DNA of 47,803 bases from Oscillospiraceae bacterium (GTDB lineage Bacteria; Bacillota; Clostridia; Oscillospirales; CAG-272), in assembly GCA_015063645.1 (NCBI GenBank), contig SVTS01000012.1:1-47803 (forward strand). Reading direction: 5' to 3'. Under the pieces are notes generated by a model. That model worked only from the letters and a program-made list of their open reading frames with translations. It searched no databases and was not told the DNA's origin. The translations under genes were made by a program, and so were the position numbers. Each line of letters opens with the position of its first letter. Position 1 is the first letter of the stretch. Shown piece by piece: positions 30,705 through 39,103 of this stretch.

Positions 30705-31214
30705 ATGTACTCTTTGGTTCTGGAAATTCCGAATGCAGCACATCAGAGGGAATATGAGAGTATTATAGATCGCTGGGAACAGTTGGGTGAGAACATTCAG
30801 CCTGAACTGCTGCGGAGAGGCAGCAATCCTTATACAAAATGGCTTGCATATTGTGAGGATGATCGTACAACAGGATCTATGTTATCGACTCATGTTCCCT
30901 GTACTCTGTATTTTATGCTGAATGAGCAAAGACAAATTATTGGAAGCATTGTGATAAACCATGAGGACACAAAACATGGGCATCTGCATGCGGGCATCGT
31001 TCCGTGGTGCAGAGGGAAAGGGTATGGTACAGCTATGTTGGCACTTGCCTTGAATGAGTGCCGCAAGAAAAATATTTGGAAAGTACACATATGTCCTGAC
31101 AGCAAAGAAAACATATCCGCCAAACAAATCATTCTGAATAACGGAGGATATTTGCTGGATGAATTTGTGGAGAATGGGCGCACATTTGAACGATATGAGA
31201 TACTTCTCTCTTAG
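30705..31214 (+). CDS. GNAT-family N-acetyltransferase
   Basis: This 169-residue protein carries the GNAT acetyl-CoA-binding motif, here GIVPWCRGKGYGTAMLALAL (around 95-114). Before it lies the central strand segment TLYFMLNEQRQIIGSIVINHE, and after it the NGGYLLDEF segment. The substrate (small amine, amino acid or protein N-terminus) cannot be predicted. The ATG at 30705 has an excellent CAGGAGGTG site; an earlier ATG at 30687 does not. It lies alone downstream of the tRNA operon terminator and is more A+T-rich than the neighbouring housekeeping genes, so it may be a later acquisition. Confidence 0.88.
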   Translation: MYSLVLEIPNAAHQREYESIIDRWEQLGENIQPELLRRGSNPYTKWLAYCEDDRTTGSMLSTHVPCTLYFMLNEQRQIIGSIVINHEDTKHGHLHAGIVPWCRGKGYGTAMLALALNECRKKNIWKVHICPDSKENISAKQIILNNGGYLLDEFVENGRTFERYEILLS

Positions 31215-31251
31215 TCGGAAAAGAGAACTGCAAATGCAGGGGGCGGAAATC

Positions 31252-31285
31252 AGAAGGCTGCAGCAATCGCTGCAGCCTTCTTTGT
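31252..31285. terminator. Bidirectional terminator between the acetyltransferase and amino acid ABC operon
   Basis: AGAAGGCTGCAGC (31252-31264), AATC and GCTGCAGCCTTCT (31269-31281) form a perfect 13-base-pair stem between convergent genes. The U-tracts are short on both sides. Confidence 0.65.
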
Positions 31286-31288
31286 CAA

Positions 31289-32032
31289 TTATAGTACCTT
31301 GCTGAGGAATGTTTTCAGACGGTCACACTTGGGATGGTCGAAGACCTCCTCCGGTGTGCCTTCCTCCAGGATCTGTCCGCCGTCCATGAAGATGACGCGG
31401 GAGGCAACTTCGCGGGCAAAGCCCATCTCATGGGTGACCACGACCATTGTCATGCCCATCTGCGCCAGCTCCTTCATAACTTCCAATACCTCGCCGACCA
31501 TCTCGGGATCCAGGGCGGAGGTGGGTTCGTCAAAGAGCATCACTTCCGGATCCATGCAGAGCGCACGGACGATTGCAATGCGCTGCTTCTGACCGCCGGA
31601 CAACTGGGACGGATACGCTTCCGCACGGTCTGCCAGACCGACGCGGCGGAGCAGCTCCCGTGCTTTTTCCTGTGCTTCCGCTTCCGGCTTTTTCAGCAGT
31701 TTGATCGGTGCCAGCGTCATATTGCGCAGCACGGTCATATGGGGGAACAGATTGAAGTGCTGGAACACCATGCCCATCTTCTGACGGTGCAGATTGATGT
31801 CCGTTTTGGGATCGGTGATCTCCGCGCCGTCGAATTCGATGGAGCCCGACGTGGGAAGCTCCAGCAGATTCAGCGAACGGAGAAACGTGGATTTACCCGA
31901 TCCGGAGGGACCGATCACAACGACAACCTCACCGTGAACAATATCCGTGGTGATTCCGTCCAGCGCCTTGATTGCATCTCCGTTGTAATACTTTTTCAGA
32001 TCACGTACGCGGATGAGTACATTATCGCTCAT
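31289..32032 (-). CDS. Polar amino acid ABC transporter, ATP-binding protein
   Basis: This 247-residue ATPase powers uptake of a polar amino acid. Walker A is GPSGSGKST, the Q-loop [15 protein letters not shown] is characteristic of the GlnQ/HisP group, the signature is LSGGQKQR and Walker B is [14 protein letters not shown], followed by the H-loop VVTHEMGFA. The ATG at 32032 overlaps the permease gene by 11 bases; an in-frame extension to 32065 lies entirely inside the permease gene. It is the last gene of the SBP-permease-ATPase operon. Confidence 0.93.
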   Translation of the reverse strand: MSDNVLIRVRDLKKYYNGDAIKALDGITTDIVHGEVVVVIGPSGSGKSTFLRSLNLLELPTSGSIEFDGAEITDPKTDINLHRQKMGMVFQHFNLFPHMTVLRNMTLAPIKLLKKPEAEAQEKARELLRRVGLADRAEAYPSQLSGGQKQRIAIVRALCMDPEVMLFDEPTSALDPEMVGEVLEVMKELAQMGMTMVVVTHEMGFAREVASRVIFMDGGQILEEGTPEEVFDHPKCDRLKTFLSKVL

Positions 32033-32756
32033 TTTTACGCAGCCTCTTTTCCAGAATTCCGACACATTTTGTCAGGATAACAACCATAACCAGATAGATC
32101 AGCGCTACGGCGAACAGCGGCATGAATGCCGAGAACGTCCGTCCGCGGATCAGATCGCCCGCTTTTGTCAGGTCCATCATGCCTACATAGCCCGCAACGG
32201 ACGTCTCCTTGAGGAGTACGATGAACTCGTTGCACAGCGTGGGCAGAACGGCTTTGAACATCTGGGGAGTGATGATGAAGATCATGGTCTGCACATAGTT
32301 GAAGCCGAGAGCACGTCCCGCTTCAAACTGTCCGTTGTCGATGGACATAATACCGCCGCGGAAGATTTCCGCCACATACGCACCGGAGTTGACGCCGAAT
32401 GCGATACATGCCACAAGACGGTCATTGGTGGAAGAGGCAAAAATAACGAAGTACATGATGAGAAGCTGTACAACCATAGGTGTACCGCGGATCACCGTCA
32501 GATAGAGATTGCAGATGCCGTTTACCAGCCGCATGAGCAGCCAGCTGAAGCCGCCGCGTGCAGCGAAGGATTCACTGTTTTTGTCGTATGTGGAACGGAC
32601 AGCGGCTACAAGGATGCCGATGATAATACCGATCAGGGTGGCGAAGAAGGTGATGAGCAGCGTGTTGCCCAGACCCTGTACCAGCCATTTCCATCGATCG
32701 CCGTCGATAAAGTTTAGCTTGAACTCGGCCGCGAGTTCATTGAACCATTCAGCCAT
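32022..32756 (-). CDS. Polar amino acid ABC transporter, permease
   Basis: This 244-residue HisM/GlnP-type permease has an N-terminal helix [23 protein letters not shown], the conserved [19 protein letters not shown] and a set of about five membrane segments. The coupling loop [28 protein letters not shown] contacts the ATPase. The first ~30 residues ([24 protein letters not shown]) are amphipathic. One permease gene is present, so a homodimeric channel is expected. It lies between the binding protein and ATPase genes. Confidence 0.92.
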   Translation of the reverse strand: MAEWFNELAAEFKLNFIDGDRWKWLVQGLGNTLLITFFATLIGIIIGILVAAVRSTYDKNSESFAARGGFSWLLMRLVNGICNLYLTVIRGTPMVVQLLIMYFVIFASSTNDRLVACIAFGVNSGAYVAEIFRGGIMSIDNGQFEAGRALGFNYVQTMIFIITPQMFKAVLPTLCNEFIVLLKETSVAGYVGMMDLTKAGDLIRGRTFSAFMPLFAVALIYLVMVVILTKCVGILEKRLRKNER

Positions 32757-32792
32757 TTGGATTTCCTAACCTTATGTTTTTATCAATTCTGC

Positions 32793-32829
32793 AAAAAACG
32801 GGCTGCCGCATGACTTGCGCCAGCCCGTT
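32793..32829 (-). terminator. Intrinsic terminator/attenuator between the binding protein and permease genes
   Basis: On the minus strand, AACGGGCTG (32829-32821) pairs with CAGCCCGTT (32805-32797), followed by TTTTG. Partial termination here would give more binding protein than permease, a common arrangement. Confidence 0.75.
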
Positions 32830-32844
32830 ATTTGAATCAGCGGA

Positions 32845-33645
32845 TCAGTTGGCGGGGATGTACTTGTCGATGATAGCCTTAACGGTACCGTCGGCGATCA
32901 GCTCCTCGAGAGCCTTGTTAACCTGCTCAAGCAGAGCGGTGTTTTCCTTGGCGATGCAGATTGCGTACTGCTCTTCGGTGTAAGCGCCGTCCAGGATTCT
33001 CAGACCTGCGGTGGAAGCCACATAGGACTTGGCAGGCTCATTGTCGATGATAACGGCGGTAATCTTTCCGGAGGTCAGTGCGAGAACTGCTTCGTTGCCG
33101 GTCTTGTAGCGGATTACGTTGTTTTCGCCGAAGCCCCAGTTTTCAACGGTATCGGATGCATAGATGTCACCGGTGGTATCCTGCTGAACGCCGATCTTGA
33201 CGCCGTCCTTAACGGAAACCCAGTTGCCGTCCTTGTCGAGGTTGAAGAAATCGTCGATGGACTTGTAGGAAGACTTGTCAGCAACGATAACGGACTGAAT
33301 ACCGGTTGCATAGGAAGAGGTGAAGTTTACGCTCTGGAGTCTCTCCTCGGTAACGGTCATGCCGGCCATGCCCATGTCGAACTTACCGGTCTGAACGCCG
33401 CCGATGATGGAGCCGAACTCAACGTCCTTGATCTCCAGGGTCTTGCCCAGCTTCTCTGCGATCTTGCCGGCGATCTCGATGTCGATGCCTGCGAAGTTTT
33501 CGCCGTCCTTGTACTCATAGGGCGGGAAAGAAGCGTTGGTAGCCATAATGAGCTTGTTGCTGTCGCCGCCGCAGGCGGTGAGAGCCAGTGCGCCGCCGAG
33601 AATCATGGCAGCGGCCAGAAGTGCGGAAAGAATTCTCTTTTTCAT
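32845..33645 (-). CDS. Polar amino acid ABC transporter, substrate-binding lipoprotein
   Basis: This 266-residue lipoprotein has signal peptide MKKRILSALLAAAMILGGAL with lipobox LTAC (lipidated C25). The mature family 3 fold starts LIMATNASFPPYEYKDGENFAGIDIEIAGKIAEKLG, a strong match to glutamine/histidine/cystine-type binding proteins. VQTGKFDMGMAGMTVTEERLQSVNFT supplies ligand-contact positions. The amino acid is not decided by sequence. A GGAG site precedes the ATG, and a perfect sigma-A promoter lies about 50 bases upstream. Confidence 0.95.
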   Translation of the reverse strand: MKKRILSALLAAAMILGGALALTACGGDSNKLIMATNASFPPYEYKDGENFAGIDIEIAGKIAEKLGKTLEIKDVEFGSIIGGVQTGKFDMGMAGMTVTEERLQSVNFTSSYATGIQSVIVADKSSYKSIDDFFNLDKDGNWVSVKDGVKIGVQQDTTGDIYASDTVENWGFGENNVIRYKTGNEAVLALTSGKITAVIIDNEPAKSYVASTAGLRILDGAYTEEQYAICIAKENTALLEQVNKALEELIADGTVKAIIDKYIPAN

Positions 33646-33695
33646 GATATTCTCCTTTTGATGAAAAATAATAGTGAGATAACGCGTACGTTCTC

Positions 33696-33724
33696 ATTAT
33701 ACTCATATATTTATTATATGTCAA
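33696..33724 (-). promoter_or_regulatory. Perfect sigma-A promoter of the amino acid ABC operon
   Basis: On the minus strand, TTGACA (33724-33719) and TATAAT (33701-33696) with 17 bases between, 50 bases before the start codon. Confidence 0.92.
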
Positions 33725-33874
33725 GTATGAAAATACATTTTTGCCGCAAAAGTACGTATTTTTGTGCAATATTTCTGCATTTTATGCATTTCCCATCGGC
33801 AGGGCATGACAGGGAATACGGGGAATACGCCAATCCTTTCTCCTTCGCCCGATTCTGTCCCCCGGAATCTCTTT

Positions 33875-33924
33875 TTCCGCCTGGCGGAATGCGACAGCTT
33901 TCCCGGCGGGACATGTGCTATAAT
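33875..33924 (+). promoter_or_regulatory. spoIIG-type promoter: 22-base spacing with a 0A-box-like site
   Basis: TATAAT at 33919-33924, with a TGC extended -10, has no -35 at the usual 17 bases. GCGACA (33891-33896) lies 22 bases upstream, the unusual spacing of the B. subtilis spoIIG promoter, which needs Spo0A-P. TGCGACA (33890-33896) reads TGTCGCA on the other strand, six of seven bases of the 0A box TGTCGAA, overlapping the -35 as in B. subtilis. A perfect TTCCGCC-T-GGCGGAA dyad (33875-33889) abuts it. The match to Spo0A control is inference. Confidence 0.55.
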
Positions 33925-33949
33925 GAATCCGCGGGAAAAAAACGAGGGG

Positions 33950-34777
33950 GTGAGTGCGGCGGAAACGGTACTGTATGCGGATGTATTGTTTCTGATCAAT
34001 TTCAGTATGGATTTTCTTTCGCTGTATGCCGCAGGCGCTTTTCTTTCTCTTCGACGTTCGGTAGGGCGGATGAGCGCGGCGGCGGCGATCGGCGCTGTGT
34101 ATGCCGTGGCTGTCACCGCACAGCAGATCGGCGGCATCGCCGGTGCAGCCGGAGCACTGCTGATCTCCGCGCTGATGACGCTGATCGCCTTTGGTAAGGG
34201 AGAAAGCCTGCGCGGATTTCTTCGGACCGCTGCGGCGGTCTGGGGATGCGGCGCTCTGCTGGGGGGATTCATGACGCTGTTCAGCGGACTGTTCGGCGGA
34301 ACCTTGCCCGGTGGAGGCGCGGCGGATCTGTTTTTTGCCGGTGCAGCGGCACTGCTTGGGTTTGGCAGACTTCTGCGCGGACGGATCGGGCGCGGATTTG
34401 CGGAAATATCCGTTCCTTACGGAGAGAATATCTGCGAATGCCGTGCGCTGATCGACAGCGGGAATCTGCTCAGAGATCCCATCAGTGCACTGCCCGTGAT
34501 CCTGATCTGTGCGGAGGAAGCCCGCCGCTTCGCGGGGGATGAAACCGACAGCAGATTCCGGGGCGTTCCGCAGACGGATGCGTCGATGCGGGGCGGTGTT
34601 CGTGTGGTTCCGCGGCGATGCGGCGGTGAGACGAAGCTGCTGTACGGATTCCTGTGCCCCGCCGTGCAGATCCGCCGGGGAGGAAAATGCATAAGCCGCC
34701 GTGCGGTCATCTGCATTGACCATGATACGGACAACTATGCCGGATGCGATGCACTCCTTCCTGCATCACTTTTGTAA
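33950..34777 (+). CDS. spoIIGA: Sporulation sigma-E factor-processing peptidase SpoIIGA
   Basis: This roughly 275-residue aspartic protease is a membrane protein that cleaves pro-SigE after asymmetric septation. The N-terminal half has about five membrane helices beginning VLYADVLFLINFSMDFLSL, a typical SpoIIGA start. The C-terminal protease half has the catalytic ALIDSGNLLRDP (Asp about 169). sigE follows 36 bases after its stop, the universal pairing. The start is uncertain. The ATG at 33923 overlaps the predicted -10 and cannot be used if that promoter is real. The GTG at 33950 is next in frame and fits the family, but the GAGGGGG that should be its ribosome binding site touches the codon. 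Confidence 0.9.
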   Translation: MSAAETVLYADVLFLINFSMDFLSLYAAGAFLSLRRSVGRMSAAAAIGAVYAVAVTAQQIGGIAGAAGALLISALMTLIAFGKGESLRGFLRTAAAVWGCGALLGGFMTLFSGLFGGTLPGGGAADLFFAGAAALLGFGRLLRGRIGRGFAEISVPYGENICECRALIDSGNLLRDPISALPVILICAEEARRFAGDETDSRFRGVPQTDASMRGGVRVVPRRCGGETKLLYGFLCPAVQIRRGGKCISRRAVICIDHDTDNYAGCDALLPASLL

Positions 34778-34813
34778 ATATATTATATGGAAAGATTCTC
34801 TGTGGAGGACGGT

Positions 34814-35551
34814 ATGATAATCAGTAAATCTCTGCTTGCCGCCGTATCCGGTGTGCGTGCCTGGATCGGTCGGCTGATGCTTGCATGTATGAATGCCGAT
34901 GAAAACGGCTGTTTTTATGTAAACGGAGCGGATGTGCTTCCGCCGCCTCTTTCAGCGGAGGAAGAAGCCGTGACGATCGCCCGTCTGGGGGAGGACGAAG
35001 CGGCTGTCTCCATGCTGATTGAGCATAATCTGCGGCTGGTGGTATATATCGCGAGAAAATTCGAGAATACCGGCGTGGGGATCGAGGATCTGATCTCCAT
35101 CGGAACCATCGGTCTGATCAAAGCGATCCGCACCTACCGGGCTGAGAAAAATATCAAACTGGCAACATACGCATCCCGCTGCATCGAAAACGAGATCCTC
35201 ATGTATATCCGCAAGACTTCCGTGCTGCGCGGGGAGGTGTCCATTGACGAGCCTCTCAATATCGACTGGGACGGGAATGAACTGCTTCTCTCCGATGTGA
35301 TCGGCACGGAGGAGGATACGGTGGGGCAGGGACTGGAGAAAAATGAAGAGGAACGTACCATCCGCGAAGCGGTGGCGGAACTGGATGAGCGGGAGCGGGT
35401 AATCATTGAACTGCGCTACGGTCTGCGGGACGGAAAGGAACACACACAGAAGGACGTGGCGGATATGCTGGGCATCTCCCAATCCTATATTTCACGCCTG
35501 GAAAAGAAAATAATCCGTCGACTGCGGGAGAAAATTGAAACAAAAATTTGA
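34814..35551 (+). CDS. sigE: Sporulation RNA polymerase sigma-E factor (pro-sigma)
   Basis: This 245-residue mother-cell sigma factor is made as an inactive precursor. The N-terminal ~30 residues ([20 protein letters not shown] on) form a hydrophobic/basic pro-sequence. [14 protein letters not shown] then aligns with B. subtilis YYIGGSEALPPPLS. Region 2 is very conserved ([16 protein letters not shown] and the following [15 protein letters not shown]). Also conserved are [32 protein letters not shown] and the region 4 helix-turn-helix [20 protein letters not shown]. The ATG at 34814 has a GTGGAGG site; the ATG at 34787 has none. It is cotranscribed with spoIIGA. Confidence 0.95.
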   Translation: MIISKSLLAAVSGVRAWIGRLMLACMNADENGCFYVNGADVLPPPLSAEEEAVTIARLGEDEAAVSMLIEHNLRLVVYIARKFENTGVGIEDLISIGTIGLIKAIRTYRAEKNIKLATYASRCIENEILMYIRKTSVLRGEVSIDEPLNIDWDGNELLLSDVIGTEEDTVGQGLEKNEEERTIREAVAELDERERVIIELRYGLRDGKEHTQKDVADMLGISQSYISRLEKKIIRRLREKIETKI

Positions 35552-35570
35552 AAAAATTATAAAAAAGGTC

Positions 35571-35599
35571 TTGATTTATCGCAGGAAATGTGGTATAAT
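35571..35599 (+). promoter_or_regulatory. Sigma-A promoter of rpmE
   Basis: TTGATT at 35571-35576 and TATAAT at 35594-35599 with 17 bases between, 38 bases before the start codon. Confidence 0.88.
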
Positions 35600-35636
35600 C
35601 CATACAATATGAATATCTACAGAGAGAGGTGCAACA

Positions 35637-35858
35637 ATGAAGAGTGGAATTCATCCCGAGTACAAAGAGGTAACGATCCGCTGCGCATGCGGCGAAAGTG
35701 TCGTTACGCGCTCGACCAAGGGCGATGCAAACGGCGAGCTGCGCGTTGACATTTGCTCTAAGTGCCATCCGTTTTTCACGGGTAAGCAGAAGTTTGTGGA
35801 TGCCGGCGGACGTGTTGACAAGTTCAAGAAGCGTCTTGCTCAGACTGGCAACAAGTAA
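35637..35858 (+). CDS. rpmE: 50S ribosomal protein L31 (zinc-binding form)
   Basis: This 73-residue protein begins [20 protein letters not shown]16, C18, C40 and C43 (CSKC) are the zinc ligands, so this is the zinc-containing form that can double as a zinc reserve. A GAGAGAGG site precedes the ATG. It has its own sigma-A promoter and ends in a long hairpin at 35873-35925. Confidence 0.96.
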   Translation: MKSGIHPEYKEVTIRCACGESVVTRSTKGDANGELRVDICSKCHPFFTGKQKFVDAGGRVDKFKKRLAQTGNK

Positions 35859-35872
35859 TATCTGCTATGCGA

Positions 35873-35925
35873 AAAGGTCGGATACGCCGGACGGGCTGTT
35901 TTGCCCGTGCGCGTACCCGACCTTT
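35873..35925 (+). other. Long imperfect hairpin between rpmE and hflX
   Basis: AAAGGTCGG (35873-35881) pairs with CCGACCTTT (35917-35925). Inside it TACGC pairs with GCGTA and ACGGGC with GCCCGT. It is followed by CGTCATTG, with almost no U-tract, so it would be a weak terminator or an RNA processing/protective element. Confidence 0.5.
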
Positions 35926-35945
35926 CGTCATTGTTGGAGGTTTGT

Positions 35946-37283
35946 ATGACGAAAAATATTCTTTTGCGGGACGGAGAAGCTGCGCTGCCCCGTGCGGTGG
36001 CATGTGCCATTTTTCCGCAGGGCGGGGAAGCGGAGTGTGAGGCTTCTCTGGCGGAGCTGGCGCGGCTTCTGGATACAGCCGGCGCCGAGCTCGTCGGTAC
36101 TATCACCCAGATGCGGGACAAGCCCGACGGCGCCACATGCATCGGCAGCGGTAAAATGCGCGAGCTGTCCGCACTCTGTGAAGCGGTGGATGCCTCCCTT
36201 GTGGTGTTCGACTGCGAACTTTCTCCGATGCAGCTGAGGGAGATCGAAGAGGGCATTGATGCGGAAGTGGAAGTGCTGGACCGCAGCATGCTGATTCTGG
36301 ATATCTTCGCCGCCCATGCGGTTACCTCCGAGGGACGTCTGCAGGTGGAGTTGGCACAGCTTCGTTATACGGCGCCGCGTCTTGCGGGCAAGGGTGTGGA
36401 TATGTCCCGTCTCGGCGGCGGCATCGGTACCCGCGGTCCCGGAGAATCCAAACTGGAGATCGACCGCCGGCGCGTGAGGGCAAAGATCCATGCGCTGGAG
36501 GAAGAACTGGGGAAAGTGGAATCCGCCCGTGCCACCATGCGTGCCGCCCGGGATCGCTCCGGTCTTGTGCGCTGTGCCATCGTCGGTTATACCAACGCGG
36601 GAAAATCCACCCTGCTCAATACACTGACCGGTGCCGGAATTCTGGCGCAGGATAAACTGTTTGCTACGCTGGATCCCACGACGAGACAGTATACATTGCC
36701 TTCCGGTATGAAGCTGCTGCTGACCGATACGGTGGGCTTTATCCGCAATCTTCCTCATCATCTGATCAAAGCATTCCGCTCCACGCTGGAAGAAGCGGCG
36801 CTGGCGGATGTGATCATTCATGTGTGCGACGCGTCCGACGGTGATTTTGCCGCCCAGCTGCAGGTGACGCGCAATCTGCTGGATGAACTTGGCGCAGCCG
36901 GAAAGCCGGCACTGCTGGTGTTCAATAAATGCGATCTCCTTGCGGAGGATGAAAGACTGTCCGAGATGAAGCGCGCCGCGCTTGAGGACGGGTGCGAAGC
37001 CGTGTTCATCTCCGCGAAAAGCGGGGAAGGGCTGGACGAATTCTGCGAAAAGCTGGAGAAGATCGCCGCAGAGGGGCGGATGCGCCTGCGCTTTCTGATC
37101 CCGCATTCCGACGGAGGCGCGGTAAGCCAGCTGTACGCCGGTGCGCACGGTGTGGAAGTGGAATATGTGCCCGAGGGCACGGTGGTCACCGCTACGGTGG
37201 ATGCCAAACTCCGGGGCAGATTTGCCGCGTATCTGATGGATCCGCTGCCGCGGCGTGACGGGGAGGATGAGGACGATGCGTGA
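35946..37283 (+). CDS. hflX: Ribosome-associated GTPase HflX
   Basis: This 445-residue GTPase splits or rescues stalled ribosomes. An N-terminal HflX domain contains GSGKMREL. The linker coil has the diagnostic GGGIGTRGPGESKLEIDRRR. The GTPase domain has G1 GYTNAGKST, G2 TLDPTTR, G3 DTVGFI and G4 NKCD, followed by a small C-terminal domain. The ATG at 35946 has a GTTGGAGG site. It overlaps the next gene by 8 bases. Confidence 0.95.
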   Translation: MTKNILLRDGEAALPRAVACAIFPQGGEAECEASLAELARLLDTAGAELVGTITQMRDKPDGATCIGSGKMRELSALCEAVDASLVVFDCELSPMQLREIEEGIDAEVEVLDRSMLILDIFAAHAVTSEGRLQVELAQLRYTAPRLAGKGVDMSRLGGGIGTRGPGESKLEIDRRRVRAKIHALEEELGKVESARATMRAARDRSGLVRCAIVGYTNAGKSTLLNTLTGAGILAQDKLFATLDPTTRQYTLPSGMKLLLTDTVGFIRNLPHHLIKAFRSTLEEAALADVIIHVCDASDGDFAAQLQVTRNLLDELGAAGKPALLVFNKCDLLAEDERLSEMKRAALEDGCEAVFISAKSGEGLDEFCEKLEKIAAEGRMRLRFLIPHSDGGAVSQLYAGAHGVEVEYVPEGTVVTATVDAKLRGRFAAYLMDPLPRRDGEDEDDA

Positions 37284-37917
37284 AAATACGGACCGCAGAA
37301 CGCTTGCGCGCCGTGCATCCGCAGAGATGACGGAGCGGAAATCCGTGTTCATCGGCACAGCCGCTCCCGTAACAAGCGAGGAAGAAGCCCGCGCGCTGAT
37401 TGAGGAGATGCGCCGGGAATATCACGATGCGACGCACAACGTGTATGCCTACATCCTGAACGGCGGTGCGGTTGCCCGCTACAGCGATGACGGAGAACCG
37501 CAGGGAACGGCCGGTGTCCCGGTGCTGAATGTGCTGAAGATGTCCGGTGCAACCGATCTGTGCGTGGTCGTCACCCGTTATTTCGGCGGTATCCTGCTGG
37601 GTGCCGGCGGACTTGTGCGTGCCTATTCGGCTGCCGCCAAGCTGGCGATCGATACCGCAGGCATTGTCACCATGACGGATTTTGCTGTTCTGACCATCCG
37701 GTGCAGTTATTCCGATTATCAGAAGCTGACAGTGCAGCTGCCCAAATACGGCGCAACGGAAGACAGTACGGAGTTCCTCTCCGATGTAACCGTAACAGCC
37801 GGTATTGAAAACAGCCGTGCGCCTGCACTGATCGCCGCTGTGTCCGAGCTGACAAACGGACGCGCCTCGGCACAGATCACCGCGCACGAAGAACGGGCGG
37901 CGGAAATGCCTGTGTGA
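37276..37917 (+). CDS. YigZ/IMPACT-family protein (UPF0029)
   Basis: This 213-residue member of the YigZ family has an N-terminal domain with the signature YSDDGEPQGTAGVPVLNVL and VVTRYFGGILLGAGGLVRAYS, and a C-terminal ferredoxin-like domain. Family members bind ribosomes or nucleic acids; the bacterial role is poorly defined. The ATG at 37276 is preceded by an AGGATGAGG site and overlaps the hflX stop, so the two are coupled. A terminator follows. Confidence 0.88.
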   Translation: MRENTDRRTLARRASAEMTERKSVFIGTAAPVTSEEEARALIEEMRREYHDATHNVYAYILNGGAVARYSDDGEPQGTAGVPVLNVLKMSGATDLCVVVTRYFGGILLGAGGLVRAYSAAAKLAIDTAGIVTMTDFAVLTIRCSYSDYQKLTVQLPKYGATEDSTEFLSDVTVTAGIENSRAPALIAAVSELTNGRASAQITAHEERAAEMPV

Positions 37918-37923
37918 CACCCT

Positions 37924-37960
37924 GGAGAGGGACGTTGAGGGCGCCTCTCTCCTTTTCTTT
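37924..37960 (+). terminator. Intrinsic terminator after the hflX-YigZ operon
   Basis: GAGAGG (37925-37930) pairs with CCTCTC (37944-37949), followed by TCCTTTTCTTT. Confidence 0.65.
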
Positions 37961-37968
37961 GCGCGGAG

Positions 37969-37986
37969 CGGGAAATACATTTCCCG
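37969..37986. repeat. Perfect 8-2-8 inverted repeat before the dGTPase-like gene
   Basis: CGGGAAAT, AC and ATTTCCCG form an 18-base perfect dyad followed by seven A residues on the plus strand, the wrong orientation for a terminator. It could be an operator for the dgt-dnaG-rpoD genes. TATACT at 38026-38031 is a possible -10, with no good -35 found. Confidence 0.4.
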
Positions 37987-38058
37987 AAAAAAAGTAAAAG
38001 TGCTCGTTTTTGCGTATATTATAAGTATACTTTCTATTCTGGATAATTCGGAGCGCGT

Positions 38059-39078
38059 ATGGAACGAACGGTAAGTCAGATCTTCTGCGAGCGGGAACGG
38101 CTGACACTGTCCCCCCGCGCTTTTCTTACGGAGAATACCCGCGGCAGGGAGCATCCCTGTGAACCTTGTCCCAACCGGACGGATTTCCAGCGGGACCGGG
38201 ATCGGATTCTGCACTCCAAGGCATTCCGCCGCATGGTGCATAAGACGCAGGTATTCCTCTTTCCTGTGGATGAACACTACCGCACCAGAATGACCCACAC
38301 GCTGGAGGTCACGCAGATCGCGCGGATCATCGCCCGTGCGCTGATGCTCAATGAGGATCTGTGCGAGGCGGCAGCTCTCGGACACGATCTGGGACACACT
38401 CCCTTCGGGCATGCCGGGGAGACGGTAATGCAGCAGTGCTACTCCCCCGATTTCACCCATTACCGTCAGAGTCTCCGCGTGGTGGAAAAACTGGAAAACG
38501 ACGGTGCCGGACTGAATCTCACCTGGGAAGTAAGGGACGGAATTCTCAATCATACCGGAGATGATCTTGCCTCCACGCTGGAGGGCGTTATCGTCAAGTT
38601 TGCCGACCGCATTGCCTATATCAATCACGATATCGACGATGCCTGCCGGGCAGGCATTCTCAGTATGTCCGATATTCCCGGAGACATTCTTGACGTGCTG
38701 GGCGAGGGGCACAGCACCCGCATCAACCGCATGGTCACAGCCGTGATCGAGGGTAGCACCGACAGCGACAGAATTGCCATGACGCCGGAAGTGGGAGAAG
38801 CCACGGCGGCTCTGCGGAAATTCCTCTTTGACAACGTATATTATAACCCGGTAGCCAAGTCGGAAGAAGTCAAAGGAATGGAGATGCTGGCGCGTCTCTT
38901 TGAATATTTTGTCCGCTATCCGGGAAAAATGCCGGTACTGTACCGGAGAAATATGGAAAATGAACCGGTGGAACGGTGTGTCTGCGATTTTATTGCCAGC
39001 ATGACGGACCGCTACGCCATTGATATGTATAAAGATCTGTTTATCCCGAGCGTGTGGCGCACGCCGACGGGCGTCTGA
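38059..39078 (+). CDS. dGTPase-like HD-domain nucleotidohydrolase
   Basis: This 339-residue protein of the deoxyguanosinetriphosphate triphosphohydrolase-like family is expected to hydrolyse dNTPs to deoxynucleosides and triphosphate. The HD metal site is clear: RMTHTLEVTQIARIIARAL supplies the first His, ALGHDLGHTPFGHAGE the HD pair and further His. FADRIAYINHDIDDA supplies the last Asp. NRTDFQRDRDRILHSKAFRRMVHKTQVF is the typical N-terminal segment. It is followed directly by dnaG and rpoD, a common order in Clostridia that links dNTP control to replication priming. Confidence 0.9.
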   Translation: MERTVSQIFCERERLTLSPRAFLTENTRGREHPCEPCPNRTDFQRDRDRILHSKAFRRMVHKTQVFLFPVDEHYRTRMTHTLEVTQIARIIARALMLNEDLCEAAALGHDLGHTPFGHAGETVMQQCYSPDFTHYRQSLRVVEKLENDGAGLNLTWEVRDGILNHTGDDLASTLEGVIVKFADRIAYINHDIDDACRAGILSMSDIPGDILDVLGEGHSTRINRMVTAVIEGSTDSDRIAMTPEVGEATAALRKFLFDNVYYNPVAKSEEVKGMEMLARLFEYFVRYPGKMPVLYRRNMENEPVERCVCDFIASMTDRYAIDMYKDLFIPSVWRTPTGV

Positions 39079-39103
39079 AATCAAACGGAAAGGAGATGCA
39101 GCC

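Noticed and set aside
33764..33949. N-terminal extension of SpoIIGA from upstream ATG codons
   Set aside because: The extension lacks a ribosome binding site, is unlike the family and overlaps the predicted promoter.
37969..37986. Terminator for a minus-strand transcript
   Set aside because: The T-run would lie before, not after, the stem on that strand, and no minus-strand gene ends here.
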